NCBI GenBank assembly: GCA_018827205.1
Contig: JAHJXZ010000266.1
Location: 1 to 56,860, forward strand
Source: Gammaproteobacteria bacterium
GTDB taxonomy: Bacteria; Pseudomonadota; Gammaproteobacteria; Pseudomonadales; Pseudomonadaceae
DNA: 56,860 bases
Direction: 5' to 3'
Every line of letters starts with the position of its first letter. The first letter of the stretch is position 1. Made by a program: the position numbers and the translations under genes. Below the pieces are notes generated by a model, which worked only from the letters and a program-made list of their open reading frames with translations, had not been told where the DNA came from and searched no databases. Positions 16,387 to 24,619 of the stretch are shown one piece after another.

Positions 16387-17265
16387 ATGAACACAGACAC
16401 TCAAAGTGCTTACCGCTCACTAGCTACACATTTCTACGCGACACGCTTTCCAGAAATCCCTGTATCTGCGCAGGATGAACTGGATGAGTTCAGCATTATC
16501 GGTGCGCTGCTGCGTGCTGCTCCCGAGTACCGGCCTGATTACTTCAGAAGGCTGCGTAATGCACTTGCGCTGGATCAGAAACTCAGGGGGCATTTCTGGA
16601 TTGCGCAGGAGATCAATCGCACACGTAATCCGGTTACCGTCTTGGGCTTGGCTCGCAAACGCAAGCAGGCGCGGCGGCAAAGAATTTCTGATGAAGAGCT
16701 TGGGCGCTGGGTTAACGGGCTGTTAGCGAAGGAGCTGGTGGTTGAGGCGTGTGCTCTGTTGTTGATCAGTATGACTGGCTCGCGCCCTTGTGAGCTCAGT
16801 GGCATCAGCGTTAGTGGCAATCGCATAGTGATTCCTGGCGCGAAACACAGCCATGGCGGTTTGCGTGGTGCTGACCGAGTGCTTGAAGCCAGTGAGGATT
16901 TCTGCAGGCTGGTGAGCGAGGCTCTGGAGTCCTTTCATTCTGAGGCCAAGAGTTTGGACTCGATCCGCATGGCGCTCCATTGCGTTGCTCTTGAGACCTT
17001 TCCGGGTAGAAAGGTGCCGAGCATGTACACGTTGCGTCACCAGTTTGGATCAAATCTCAAAGCGTCTGGACTGTCGCGGATTGAAATTGCTTATGTGATG
17101 GGCCATCAAGCGACGGACTCAATTGCACGATACGGCGATAAACGATTTGGCCGCGCTGAGGCTGTCCAGGTGAAGCCCGCACGAGAGGCAGACTTATCGA
17201 AAGTTCGAACAACACATGCGACCTACGCTCGATCTCGTGCAAAGGCGTTACGCATCAGTTGCTAA
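16387..17265 (+). CDS. tyrosine recombinase family protein (292 aa)
   Basis: The C-terminal half shows the tyrosine-recombinase pattern. The first catalytic Arg is in TGSRPCEL (about 128-135), the second region is YTLRHQFGSNL (about 212-222), the VMGHQ block is near 237-241 and the probable nucleophile is Tyr in ARYGDKRFG (about 248). In most family members the second region is HxxR. Here the first His is Tyr (YTLR), an unusual change that may alter activity. The protein lacks the SAM-like arm-binding domain of phage integrases. It converges on umuC, separated by only 9 bp. Recombinase genes beside umuDC/rulAB are known in pseudomonad mobile elements. Confidence 0.8.
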   Translation: MNTDTQSAYRSLATHFYATRFPEIPVSAQDELDEFSIIGALLRAAPEYRPDYFRRLRNALALDQKLRGHFWIAQEINRTRNPVTVLGLARKRKQARRQRISDEELGRWVNGLLAKELVVEACALLLISMTGSRPCELSGISVSGNRIVIPGAKHSHGGLRGADRVLEASEDFCRLVSEALESFHSEAKSLDSIRMALHCVALETFPGRKVPSMYTLRHQFGSNLKASGLSRIEIAYVMGHQATDSIARYGDKRFGRAEAVQVKPAREADLSKVRTTHATYARSRAKALRISC

Positions 17266-17274
17266 ATATCGAAC

Positions 17275-18549
17275 TCACCGAGCACTTACTTTCAGCAGCT
17301 CAGCCCAGCGGGTGGTATAGGAAGGAGAGAGCAATTCTCTGCGCATGGTCCACTCCGCTGTTTTGGCAAGTCGTCCCGGCTGCAGCGTACCGCGTCCCCA
17401 GCGATTGTTGATCGCATCCATGGTGCTCATCAGCCGCTCAGTCTTTACTGGTTGCTCAGGTGCAAATAGATCCTGCGTGTACTCATCTCGTCTGCACAGA
17501 TCTAGAAGCAATACTTGGGCTTTGGCGTAGCTAAATCCATCTCGGTACAGCCGGCTTATGCCTTCTCGGGCTGCTGCAATAATTAGGCGCGTGTCATCAG
17601 TCGGGTAGGGCAGTTGGCAAAGCAGGCCATTGGCATATTTGGCCTCAGTGGGGTTGAACATGCCGGTGCGCAGGCTGACGCGAATCTGCCGGCACAGTGA
17701 GCCCTGCTGGCGCAGTTTTTCAGCCGCACGGGTGGCGTAAGCGGTCACAGCTTCTTGAATCGGTTCTATGGATTTCAAGCGTTTACCGAAAGAGCGACTG
17801 CAGCAGATTTCCTGCTTGGCCGGAGTGGCCTCTTCAAGCTCCAGGCAGGCAGTGCCGCGCAGCTCACGTGCAGTTTTCTCGACGATCACATTGAAGCGCT
17901 TGCGCAGCTCCCAGGCGTCACTACTGGCCAAATCCCAAGCGGTTTTAATGCCTAGTGCGCTGAGATGAACCTGCATACGTCTGCCGATGCCCCAGACATC
18001 TTCTACAGGCATAACCTTGAGCAATTTGTCGCGGCGTACGGGGTCACGTAGATCGACCACGCCGCCGGTTTGGCGCTGCCAGCGTTTGGCCGCATGGTTG
18101 GCTAGCTTGGCCAGGGTCTTAGTTCCGGCGATACCGATGCCCACGGGTATGCCGCTTTTCTGTTTGATCTCGTTTTGCAGTGTCCTAGAAAGATGTTCCA
18201 GTGATTCCGGCATGCCGGTCAGGTCGGCAAATGCTTCATCGATGCTGTACACCTCAACCGCTGGCAGACGCGCTTCAATGATGCTCATCACGCGCTCGCT
18301 CATGTCACCGTACAGCGCATAGTTACTGCTGAACGCCACGATGCCATGGCGCTTGAGTTCGCCACGGATTTCATGGAACAGAGCACCCATCTTCACGAAG
18401 GGTTTGGCATCGGCGGAGCGTGCAATCACACAGCCGTCGTTGTTGCTCAGCACGACGATGGGGGTGCGCTGGAGGTCAGGCCGAAATACCCGCTCGCAGC
18501 TTGCGTAAAAGCTGTTGCAGTCGATAAGGGCAAACACCTGCTCAGGCAT
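17275..18549 (-). CDS. umuC: DNA polymerase V subunit UmuC (RulB-type, 424 aa)
   Basis: Full-length Y-family polymerase. The N-terminal [20 protein letters not shown] carries the first metal-binding Asp and the steric gate region. SIDEAFADL near residues 100-110 carries the catalytic Asp-Glu. The [19 protein letters not shown] block and the helix-hairpin-helix DVWGIGRR follow, with the little-finger and C-terminal clamp-binding region after about 240. It performs error-prone translesion synthesis together with processed UmuD. The gene overlaps umuD by 8 bp and is co-transcribed under the LexA box at 18996. Such island-borne umuDC (rulAB) pairs often confer UV tolerance. Confidence 0.95.
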   Translation of the reverse strand: MPEQVFALIDCNSFYASCERVFRPDLQRTPIVVLSNNDGCVIARSADAKPFVKMGALFHEIRGELKRHGIVAFSSNYALYGDMSERVMSIIEARLPAVEVYSIDEAFADLTGMPESLEHLSRTLQNEIKQKSGIPVGIGIAGTKTLAKLANHAAKRWQRQTGGVVDLRDPVRRDKLLKVMPVEDVWGIGRRMQVHLSALGIKTAWDLASSDAWELRKRFNVIVEKTARELRGTACLELEEATPAKQEICCSRSFGKRLKSIEPIQEAVTAYATRAAEKLRQQGSLCRQIRVSLRTGMFNPTEAKYANGLLCQLPYPTDDTRLIIAAAREGISRLYRDGFSYAKAQVLLLDLCRRDEYTQDLFAPEQPVKTERLMSTMDAINNRWGRGTLQPGRLAKTAEWTMRRELLSPSYTTRWAELLKVSAR

Positions 18550-18979
18550 GGGTACGGTGATTCCGTAGGCTGTGACTTACTACGCCCCAGATCATCAGCT
18601 CGTCATCATCCAGTACGTAGCGCGGCGCGTAATCAGGGTGCTCGGATTGCAGCACATACGTCCTGTGACTTTTACCCAACCGTTTAACGAACACATCACC
18701 GTTTAAGCAGGCCACCACGACATCGCCTGGTTTTGCCTCCAGCGCACGACTGACTATCAGGTGGTCACCATCGAAGATGCCCGCTCCGGTCATGCTGTCA
18801 CCGCTGACCAGCACGACGTAGGTGTGCGGTGCATTGATGTCCAGCAGCTCATCCAGGGACAGCTTGTGCTCCATGTGATCCAGTGCCGGGCTGGGGAAAC
18901 CGGCCGGAATATGTGCGTCGAAGAAAGGGAGGCGTATGCGGCTGGCGTGGAGTGCGCCAAGGATCAGGGCGTTGCTCAT
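18542..18979 (-). CDS. umuD: DNA polymerase V accessory protein UmuD (RulA-type, 145 aa)
   Basis: S24 LexA-like self-cleaving protein. The cleavage site is the Ala-Gly pair in HIPAGFPSP (about 26-27). The catalytic Ser is in GDSMTGAG (about 60) and the Lys in VFVKRLG (about 97). RecA-stimulated cleavage yields the active form that joins UmuC in polymerase V. A perfect CTGT-N8-ACAG LexA box starts 16 bp upstream of the ATG, so SOS induction is expected. Length is normal for the family, and the stop overlaps the umuC start. Confidence 0.95.
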   Translation of the reverse strand: MSNALILGALHASRIRLPFFDAHIPAGFPSPALDHMEHKLSLDELLDINAPHTYVVLVSGDSMTGAGIFDGDHLIVSRALEAKPGDVVVACLNGDVFVKRLGKSHRTYVLQSEHPDYAPRYVLDDDELMIWGVVSHSLRNHRTHA

Positions 18980-18995
18980 GAGAAATTGCCGTTAA

Positions 18996-19011
18996 CTGTA
19001 TTTATGTACAG
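18996..19011. promoter_or_regulatory. LexA (SOS) box upstream of umuDC
   Basis: CTGTATTTATGTACAG matches the LexA consensus CTGT-N8-ACAG exactly. It sits 16 bp upstream of the umuD start on the minus strand, the usual place for SOS repression of umuDC. Confidence 0.9.
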
Positions 19012-19156
19012 TATCCGGCAATTTTGAGATCCAGCAAGGCGCGTCTGTCGGCGTAGATAGGCATGTGCTCTAAATGTTTACGGGTGAAAAGTTTACGTAT
19101 CGCCTCCAGCTGTTCAGGTGCCTATGGTTGATTCACTCAACCTGAGGAGGTTCGCC

Positions 19157-19258
19157 ATGATCCTGCTGACTTCAATGACTGACCATGTGGTGCTGCTGAG
19201 TGTTTTGCTGCTGATGATCGGTCTGGCCAGACTGGCCTATGGCGGGCGGCAAACATGA
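19157..19258 (+). CDS. very small membrane peptide (33 aa)
   Basis: A 33-codon frame with an excellent GAGGAGG ribosome-binding site seven bases before the ATG. The peptide MILLTSMTDHVVLLSVLLLM continues as a single hydrophobic helix and ends in a short basic tail (YGGRQT). This is typical of small inner-membrane peptides or type I toxin-like proteins, but no antisense RNA or family was identified. It lies alone between umuD and the WYL regulator gene, both on the other strand. Confidence 0.5.
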   Translation: MILLTSMTDHVVLLSVLLLMIGLARLAYGGRQT

Positions 19259-19352
19259 AATCATCACTACGCGGTTGAATGCGCTGGCGGCCTACTTATT
19301 AGCTATTCGTGGTTGGGGCGTGAGCCAGCCCCTCGGTATGTCAGCCAAAAGG

Positions 19353-20369
19353 CTAGCATTCATGTAGCTCCAGAGCAGCCCGCGACCGCTGAGTTATCTC
19401 ATCTCGCAGCCCTTGTGGCTTATGGACCTGAATGGACCCTGCGTGAGATAGCACCCACCACTTCAGCTCCCAACTGTCATTCACCGTAGCTGTAAGTCTT
19501 GAGCCGTCATCCTCTGCAACCAGCAGCATGTCATGTGAAATGGGGGCTTCTTGCAGAAGGCGGGCAAGGCCCTCGCTCACCCAGGCTTCAAGCTGAATCT
19601 TCTCGTGTGTACCAAACTGCATAGCGCCGCTATCGACATAGTCCTGCAGATTAAATCCATCGGGTTTGCAGCAGGCACTAGCGAGCAAGCGCGCCTCTTC
19701 GAATCGGTGAACAACGAATTGGCGGATGTCGTCGAAGGGTTCGGCGGTGGCAATGAGATAGGTGGTGTGTGCTCGCTGTACAAGACCCAGGGGGTTAAGT
19801 GTGAAGTTGTGGAACTGATTCTTGTGGGCTGAGTAGTAGCGGCAGCTGAGCTGGATGTCGTTCATCAATGCTTGCTGAATAATTTCTAAGAGATCGGCTT
19901 TGATCTCGGGAGGGGTCTGGGAGAGTTCTGGCTGTACGCTTGCCACCTTGTCCAGCCAACGAGCTGAAGGATTTTCTTCGCTCATGGCTTCCAGCTTTTG
20001 CCGGGCCAGGTTGAAGCGCGGCTCTAGTGTTTTAAGCATAAAGGCCGGAATCAATGGCCTGATGCTGTCTTCCACCAGCCGCAAGGTAAGAGCTTCGCTA
20101 AGTGAGATGCCAGGAAGCTCGGCACTTTTGCCGGGCATCCAGTGCCAGCCGTAGGGCATGCCTTTGCTGTTGCATTGCAGTGGGAACAGCCTGGAAAGCT
20201 CGACGAGGTCACGTTCGATGGTGCGCTTGGTGGTCGGGTGCCCTGCGTCACTGAGTAGGCTTTGCAACTCAAGCGTTGTGATGCCCGGACCCTTAGGAGG
20301 GAGTAGTTTGAGTAACTCCCACTGGCGGGTCAGCGTACTGCGACTGGTGGCTGATGGCACGGCGTTCAT
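19353..20369 (-). CDS. WYL-domain transcriptional regulator (338 aa)
   Basis: N-terminal wHTH (about 12-70, with TTKRTIERDLVELSRLF), a central helical region, a WYL-like domain (about 165-230: IQLSCRYYSAHKNQFHNFTL and RAHTTYLIATAEPFDDIRQF) and a C-terminal extension. It is related along its whole length to the WYL protein at 14714-15757, so the two are probably paralogues serving different modules. It is the last gene of the AAA+ cluster, 44 bp after the 123-aa gene on the same strand, and is its likely regulator. The ribosome-binding site is weak. Confidence 0.85.
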   Translation of the reverse strand: MNAVPSATSRSTLTRQWELLKLLPPKGPGITTLELQSLLSDAGHPTTKRTIERDLVELSRLFPLQCNSKGMPYGWHWMPGKSAELPGISLSEALTLRLVEDSIRPLIPAFMLKTLEPRFNLARQKLEAMSEENPSARWLDKVASVQPELSQTPPEIKADLLEIIQQALMNDIQLSCRYYSAHKNQFHNFTLNPLGLVQRAHTTYLIATAEPFDDIRQFVVHRFEEARLLASACCKPDGFNLQDYVDSGAMQFGTHEKIQLEAWVSEGLARLLQEAPISHDMLLVAEDDGSRLTATVNDSWELKWWVLSHAGSIQVHKPQGLRDEITQRSRAALELHEC

Positions 20370-20413
20370 CCCTAAAATCGGCTACGTGCAGCATCATGAT
20401 GTGCCCAAACGCT

Positions 20414-20785
20414 TCAATCAATGTTGGGGCGGTTGCTCAGCACAAAAACACCGCGATCTGGCGGAACATCACTGCGCAGCAAATCAGCCAACTCCAATTT
20501 AGGTTGCGGCATCTTCTGCTGCTGTGAATCCGTGAGGAGCTGCTGGCCGGACCCTAGGAAAAGGTCGGTTGAGACCGTCAACATCAAGCTGATGTCGTGT
20601 TGGTTTTCATCGTTCTCACCCAGCTCCCCGCTAAAAAACGCTTCACTAAATGCGCTGCAGATTTGCGCAGGTGTCGCCTCCAGCTCTTTTAAAACTTTAT
20701 ATCTCTTCCCCAGCAACCGCTCTGCAGCACTTTCGAAATCATCGGCGCTATAGGCTTGGGATGTTCCCGCCGCTGTATCAACCAT
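20414..20785 (-). CDS. hypothetical protein (123 aa) of the AAA+ cluster
   Basis: Unrecognised. It is acidic, mainly helical, with a hydrophobic stretch around ISLMLTVSTDLFLG and a Pro/Asp-rich C-terminus. A good AGGAG site precedes the ATG at 20785. There is no signal peptide or convincing membrane helix. It lies between the double-AAA+ ATPase (72 bp upstream) and the WYL regulator (44 bp downstream), so it is probably part of the same module, perhaps a substrate, effector or adaptor of the ATPase. That role is inferred from position only. Confidence 0.6.
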   Translation of the reverse strand: MVDTAAGTSQAYSADDFESAAERLLGKRYKVLKELEATPAQICSAFSEAFFSGELGENDENQHDISLMLTVSTDLFLGSGQQLLTDSQQQKMPQPKLELADLLRSDVPPDRGVFVLSNRPNID

Positions 20786-20857
20786 ATTCGCACTCCTGCC
20801 TTGCCGCTTAACCGATCTGTTTTGTTGGGTATTTGAAGATGACCTTGGGGCTACGTT

Positions 20858-23020
20858 CTACCACTCAGCAAAACCAATCGCTCTCATGGTCGTGGCGGTT
20901 TTTAAGCTGCTTTCGGCCAGTAACGCATCAACCACCTGATCGGAATTGGTGAATGGTTGGAAGCGTGCACGTCGTGCGACCAGTGCAAAGTCACCTGGGG
21001 TCAGGCAGCTTTGCCGAAGTAGTCGGGCAAGCTTGAGGCTGTCTGGCTTTTTGAGGCCCATTTGCCTTAGGTACTGTCGAAGCAGGTTTGTGATCTGTTC
21101 AGCGCCGAGGTAGTCGAAATTGATTTTCAAATCAAAGCGTCGCAGGGAGGCTTCGTCGAGGTTTTCCATCAGGTTCGTGGAAGCTATGAACAGTCCGCGG
21201 TAGCTCTCCATCTGCGTCAGCATTTCGTTCACTGCGCTTACTTCCCAGCTGTGGCGGGCCTTTCGACGGTCCTGCAGGAAGCTGTCAACTTCGTCCAAGA
21301 GCAAGACAGCATCGCTCTCTGCGGCCTGCTCAAATGCTCGGGCGAAGTTCTGTTCAGTCATGCCGACGTAGGGTGAGATGAGATCGGATGCCCGGCGAGT
21401 CAGAAGCGGCTTACCGAGTTGAATCGCTAACCAATGACCAAAGGCTGTCTTGCCTGTGCCCGGTGGGCCGTAAAAGCACAGGCGCGCCTCGCCATGATTG
21501 CGCAACCCGGTAAGAAGTTGGTCGAGAGGTATATTGGTATTGGCCAGGTCTGGGCTGTAGAACTCAGGCAATGCCTGCATGCTATTTTGCCCTAGGCGAG
21601 CAAACCCTTGGGCTTGCAGTGTGGCGTTGACCAGAAACTCGACTGTCGTGTCCAAGGTCGCAGATGCGTCTTGAGTCTGGCTGTTTGCAACGTCCATGGC
21701 TCGCGTGATGATGGCGGGCATCAGCTGTTCGTGATCAGCGAGCTTTTCGACTAGCGACTGAGTAAGGCGGTTGTCACTGGCGTTGCGGATGATGCCTTCG
21801 CGCTGAAGTCGAGGTGGGTTTTCCAACTTGAGCACAAGGTCGAAACGCCGGATGTAGGCATTATCCAACGCCCTGATGTTGTTGGTCAGCCAGAAGCAGG
21901 GGATTGGATTCTCCTCCAGCATGCGGTTGATCCAGCCTTTTTGCCGTTCTTGCCCACCCATGAACATGGCCATTTCATTGCTGCCACTGAACAGATCCTC
22001 GATCTCATCCAGCACCAGCAGTGTTTTTTGCTGGCTGAGTACGCACATGGCCGACCTCAAGGCGCACAGGCGTCCGTGGCGATCAATCGGATCACCGCTG
22101 TTATCGGTACATGCGATTTCGTAAAGCTCAGCGTGTAGCTCGTCTGCAAGCAGGCGTGTGAGCTGGCTCTTGCCGGTGCCGGGTGGGCCATAGATAAGGA
22201 TGTTAACCCCGGGTTTTTTCGCGTCGAGTGCTTGCTGCAGATAGGGGCGGGTAATGTTGAGCGGGGTGTCGAGGTGAATAAAGTCTTTGGCTTCAAGCAT
22301 GCTTTCGGGTGCAGGGCGAAAGGCACTCTGGAACAAATCGATAGCGCTACCTTGGTGGTGACGCACGGAAAACAGCAGATCCTTGTTGTTAAAGCCCAGC
22401 AGGTCGGACATGTGGTTGCGCACGCCGCTGCGCAGGTTTGCTTCAATTAAGCCTGACTGCACCAGGCGTCCCTCTGCCGAAAGACGCAAACGCAGGTCAC
22501 TCTGTGGGATATCCAGCAGTGTGCTCAGCACCCTGACGAGGCGGTTGAATCCGATGTAGCCGAGCTGGTTGCAACAGTCATCTAGTAAGGCATCTGTATT
22601 CACCAGCGAGCAGAAACCGATCAGCTTTTGCTCGACTTCATCCAAGCCTATTAGCTGGGCTAGGTTTGCCAGATTCGCCTGAAGGTTGTCTGGTAATTCT
22701 GGTTTTGGAAATGCTTTATCGAAGAGCTTGCGCTCTCGGTGGAGTGCTGCAAGGGCCAGCTCCCGGAAATTTGCTTCCTGGGTGTGATCCCTCTGCCTGA
22801 GAAACGCAGGTATATGGAAATCGTCCTCATCATTACCCTCGACAGCCTTTATCAGCCAGTAGATGCCAAGCTCGCGAGCGACATCATCATCACTGAAGCA
22901 GCTGTGGTTGATGAAATCCCGATGGCCGCCGCAGTCGATCACCAACTTGAACATCCAGTTCAGGGCAAGCGGGCAGGTGTCCTGGTTGTGTGGGCCAGAT
23001 TTGCGAGCGGCTTTCGGCAT
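20858..23020 (-). CDS. double-AAA+ ATPase (720 aa)
   Basis: Two complete AAA+ modules follow an N-terminal helical domain of about 230 residues. Module 1 has Walker A YGPPGTGKSQ (about 277-286) and Walker B LLVLDEIEDLF (about 332-342). Module 2 has Walker A YGPPGTGKTA (about 515-524) and Walker B VLLLDEVDSF (about 572-581). Each is followed by an arginine-finger-like RRFDL motif (IRRFDLVL and LRRFDLKI). This is a tandem-ring layout like CDC48/ClpB-type remodellers, but the N-domain is not familiar. It probably unfolds or remodels a protein or nucleic-acid complex using ATP. A GGAGG site precedes the ATG. A perfect dyad (23061-23083) lies 42 bp upstream, so the gene may have its own promoter within the cluster. 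Confidence 0.85.
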   Translation of the reverse strand: MPKAARKSGPHNQDTCPLALNWMFKLVIDCGGHRDFINHSCFSDDDVARELGIYWLIKAVEGNDEDDFHIPAFLRQRDHTQEANFRELALAALHRERKLFDKAFPKPELPDNLQANLANLAQLIGLDEVEQKLIGFCSLVNTDALLDDCCNQLGYIGFNRLVRVLSTLLDIPQSDLRLRLSAEGRLVQSGLIEANLRSGVRNHMSDLLGFNNKDLLFSVRHHQGSAIDLFQSAFRPAPESMLEAKDFIHLDTPLNITRPYLQQALDAKKPGVNILIYGPPGTGKSQLTRLLADELHAELYEIACTDNSGDPIDRHGRLCALRSAMCVLSQQKTLLVLDEIEDLFSGSNEMAMFMGGQERQKGWINRMLEENPIPCFWLTNNIRALDNAYIRRFDLVLKLENPPRLQREGIIRNASDNRLTQSLVEKLADHEQLMPAIITRAMDVANSQTQDASATLDTTVEFLVNATLQAQGFARLGQNSMQALPEFYSPDLANTNIPLDQLLTGLRNHGEARLCFYGPPGTGKTAFGHWLAIQLGKPLLTRRASDLISPYVGMTEQNFARAFEQAAESDAVLLLDEVDSFLQDRRKARHSWEVSAVNEMLTQMESYRGLFIASTNLMENLDEASLRRFDLKINFDYLGAEQITNLLRQYLRQMGLKKPDSLKLARLLRQSCLTPGDFALVARRARFQPFTNSDQVVDALLAESSLKTATTMRAIGFAEW

Positions 23021-23062
23021 ATGGAGTCCTCCAGAGAGTGTGGAGGCATTGTGGGAGAGGCT

Positions 23063-23081
23063 TGCGACGCAATACGTCGCA
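23063..23081. promoter_or_regulatory. 19-bp dyad TGCGAC-N7-GTCGCA (site 2)
   Basis: Part of a longer perfect repeat, CTTGCGACG-N5-CGTCGCAAG (23061-23083), in the 97-bp gap between the 216-aa gene and the AAA+ gene. It ends 42 bp before the AAA+ start codon. It shares hexamers and spacing with sites at 2803, 24209 and 27225. Confidence 0.65.
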
Positions 23082-23117
23082 AGGCGTGCGCGGAGGTCTT
23101 TACTCGCGTGCGGGGGG

Positions 23118-23768
23118 TTAGGCTTCCAGCTCTCCCAAGAGCATTACTACAGGGTGAGATTGCATATGGTGGGTGGCAAGAACCTTAATGTGGTTGGCGT
23201 AAAAATTTATTTCTTCAATTGCGTTTCCAAGATCTGCATACATTTGCAGTGTTAACAATTTGTTGTCCGCCATAAGTACGGCGAGAAGGTTTCTAAAGCG
23301 GAAATACTTCAAGCTCTCCCATGGAACCTCTAGAGAGTCTTCGTATGGGATTATTTCTAGAACGAGGTTGCGGCTTTCGCAGGCTTTTAGGAGTTGTATC
23401 AGATCCGTAAAATCGTTTCCTGTCAGGCCGGGGTGTGTAACAGCAACGCGAATCAACCCGATGCCCTGCTCAGCCCATCTTATAAAATCATGCGTACCCA
23501 ATTGTTGGTTGCATCTAACTTGGTAATGATTTTCGGGCAGTGCACGCAAGCAATTTGGTTGATCGAAATACAACGTTGCACGCTTATTATCCATGGGAGG
23601 GTAATAATCCAGCGGTGCATTTATGATAAATAGTAAGTCACTTAACTCAAAGCTAGGTACCGGATTTTCTGGGTAGAAATTTGTCTGCATGGTCTCAGTA
23701 AACGTAAAGAAATCCATGACACTAAAGCATGGGCCGTACTTCGGGAGATTGGTTTTTAATGGAGACAT
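23118..23768 (-). CDS. hypothetical protein (216 aa) of the AAA+ cluster
   Basis: Unrecognised. Alternating beta and alpha elements suggest an alpha/beta fold (for example LSDLLFIINAPLDYYPP, IGLIRVAVTHPG, NLVLEIIPYEDS, NLLAVLMADNKLL). No catalytic motif is obvious. The base composition is visibly more AT-rich than its neighbours, which suggests a different origin. A GAGGG site lies upstream of the ATG at 23768. It starts 9 bp after the 128-aa gene on the same strand and precedes the AAA+ gene, so it belongs to that cluster. Confidence 0.65.
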   Translation of the reverse strand: MSPLKTNLPKYGPCFSVMDFFTFTETMQTNFYPENPVPSFELSDLLFIINAPLDYYPPMDNKRATLYFDQPNCLRALPENHYQVRCNQQLGTHDFIRWAEQGIGLIRVAVTHPGLTGNDFTDLIQLLKACESRNLVLEIIPYEDSLEVPWESLKYFRFRNLLAVLMADNKLLTLQMYADLGNAIEEINFYANHIKVLATHHMQSHPVVMLLGELEA

Positions 23769-23777
23769 TGCGTGCCC

Positions 23778-24164
23778 TCACTCGGCAGTTTTCAGGCGAA
23801 TGATCTTGCGGCTTACGGCCAGGCTGACCAGCCAGCTGATGAGTTGGGCGTAGTTGATATCCTCCAGCGCTGCGATTTGCTTGCGCGCCTCTTCTAGGCT
23901 GGCGAGCATTGCGCGCATTGCGTGAGCATCTAGCGTGTGAGTCAGCCCCGCTCTGGACATCAGCGTGACGGGTTCAAGCAAGGCATCGAATGCATCCTGC
24001 TGAATCAACAGGCGCGACAGATTGCTCAGTTGCTCCTGCAGATGCTCCGGTGGTTCAGAAGGGCTGAGAAAGCCGGCCAGGCTGATAATTCGACGACCCA
24101 GGCGCTTGGTATTTGAGGTTTCCTGCAGAAGAGATTCGAGGTTTTCTTTGATGAGGCGATCCAT
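23778..24164 (-). CDS. hypothetical helical protein (128 aa), first gene of AAA+ cluster
   Basis: Unrecognised, all-helical protein with a leucine-rich N-terminal half (MDRLIKENLESLLQE), a middle segment LTHTLDAHAMRAMLASLEEA and a basic C-terminus (SRKIIRLKTAE). The ATG at 24164 is chosen because an operator-like dyad at 24209-24227 lies upstream and would be coding with the longer start at 24242. A coiled-coil or four-helix bundle is likely, so it may be a structural partner of the AAA+ protein. Confidence 0.65.
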   Translation of the reverse strand: MDRLIKENLESLLQETSNTKRLGRRIISLAGFLSPSEPPEHLQEQLSNLSRLLIQQDAFDALLEPVTLMSRAGLTHTLDAHAMRAMLASLEEARKQIAALEDINYAQLISWLVSLAVSRKIIRLKTAE

Positions 24165-24208
24165 GGTGCGTCCCCTACATATAGTGAGCACCAATCGTGA
24201 ATTGTGCC

Positions 24209-24227
24209 TGCGACGAAATGCGTCGTA
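24209..24227. promoter_or_regulatory. 19-bp dyad TGCGAC-N7-GTCGTA (site 3, one mismatch)
   Basis: Same hexamer, spacing and distance to the start codon (44 bp upstream of the 128-aa gene) as the other TGCGAC-N7-GTCGCA sites, with a single mismatch in the right arm. It probably drives or represses the AAA+ cluster. Confidence 0.55.
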
Positions 24228-24259
24228 AGCGTGATGCTGCAATCTTTAATGATTGATTC

Positions 24260-24544
24260 TCAGCCGAGCCGAATTCGCCACATACCTTTTGCCCCTTCCT
24301 CTACCCAGCCGCCTTCCAGGATGTTCGAACCCTCGAACATATGAAGAGTGGCCCTGCCATCAAAGCCATTGCCATGTAGTTCGAAGTGGCCAGGCCCCTG
24401 TTCCTGGCCGCGGTAGGACGTGTGCTCGCCGTCAGCTAAATACTCGATGGTGAGGATTCCAGCCTCAACTCGCACCTTGCACGGCTGATCCAGGGTTACG
24501 TGATCAGCTGCATAAGTTTCCATGTAGGAGTTTTCGTAGAGCAT
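24260..24544 (-). CDS. hypothetical beta-rich protein (94 aa)
   Basis: Unrecognised. It is short, acidic and beta-strand rich, with segments CKVRVEAGILTIEYLADG, GPGHFELHGNGFDGRATLHM and GGWVEEGAKGMWRIRLG. This reads like a small beta sandwich or lipocalin-like fold. GAGG lies upstream of the ATG at 24544; an alternative ATG is at 24523. It is between the CapW-type WYL gene and the AAA+ cluster on the same strand. The hairpin at 24591-24607 separates it from the WYL gene. Confidence 0.55.
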   Translation of the reverse strand: MLYENSYMETYAADHVTLDQPCKVRVEAGILTIEYLADGEHTSYRGQEQGPGHFELHGNGFDGRATLHMFEGSNILEGGWVEEGAKGMWRIRLG

Positions 24545-24590
24545 TTGAACCTCACTTGAAGTTTGTGGATGTTGAGACCAGCTAAGTCGA

Positions 24591-24607
24591 TTTCAGTCTG
24601 GCTGAAA
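24591..24607. repeat. short hairpin TTTCAG-N5-CTGAAA
   Basis: Six-base perfect arms with a TCTGG loop, in the 75-bp gap between the CapW-type regulator gene and the 94-aa gene. It could be an operator or a weak attenuator. Confidence 0.35.
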
Positions 24608-24619
24608 CGATGCTATTTG

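Noticed and set aside
24209-24242. Longer start at 24242 for the 128-aa gene
   Set aside because: It would place the operator-like dyad inside the coding region. The ATG at 24164 leaves it in the promoter.
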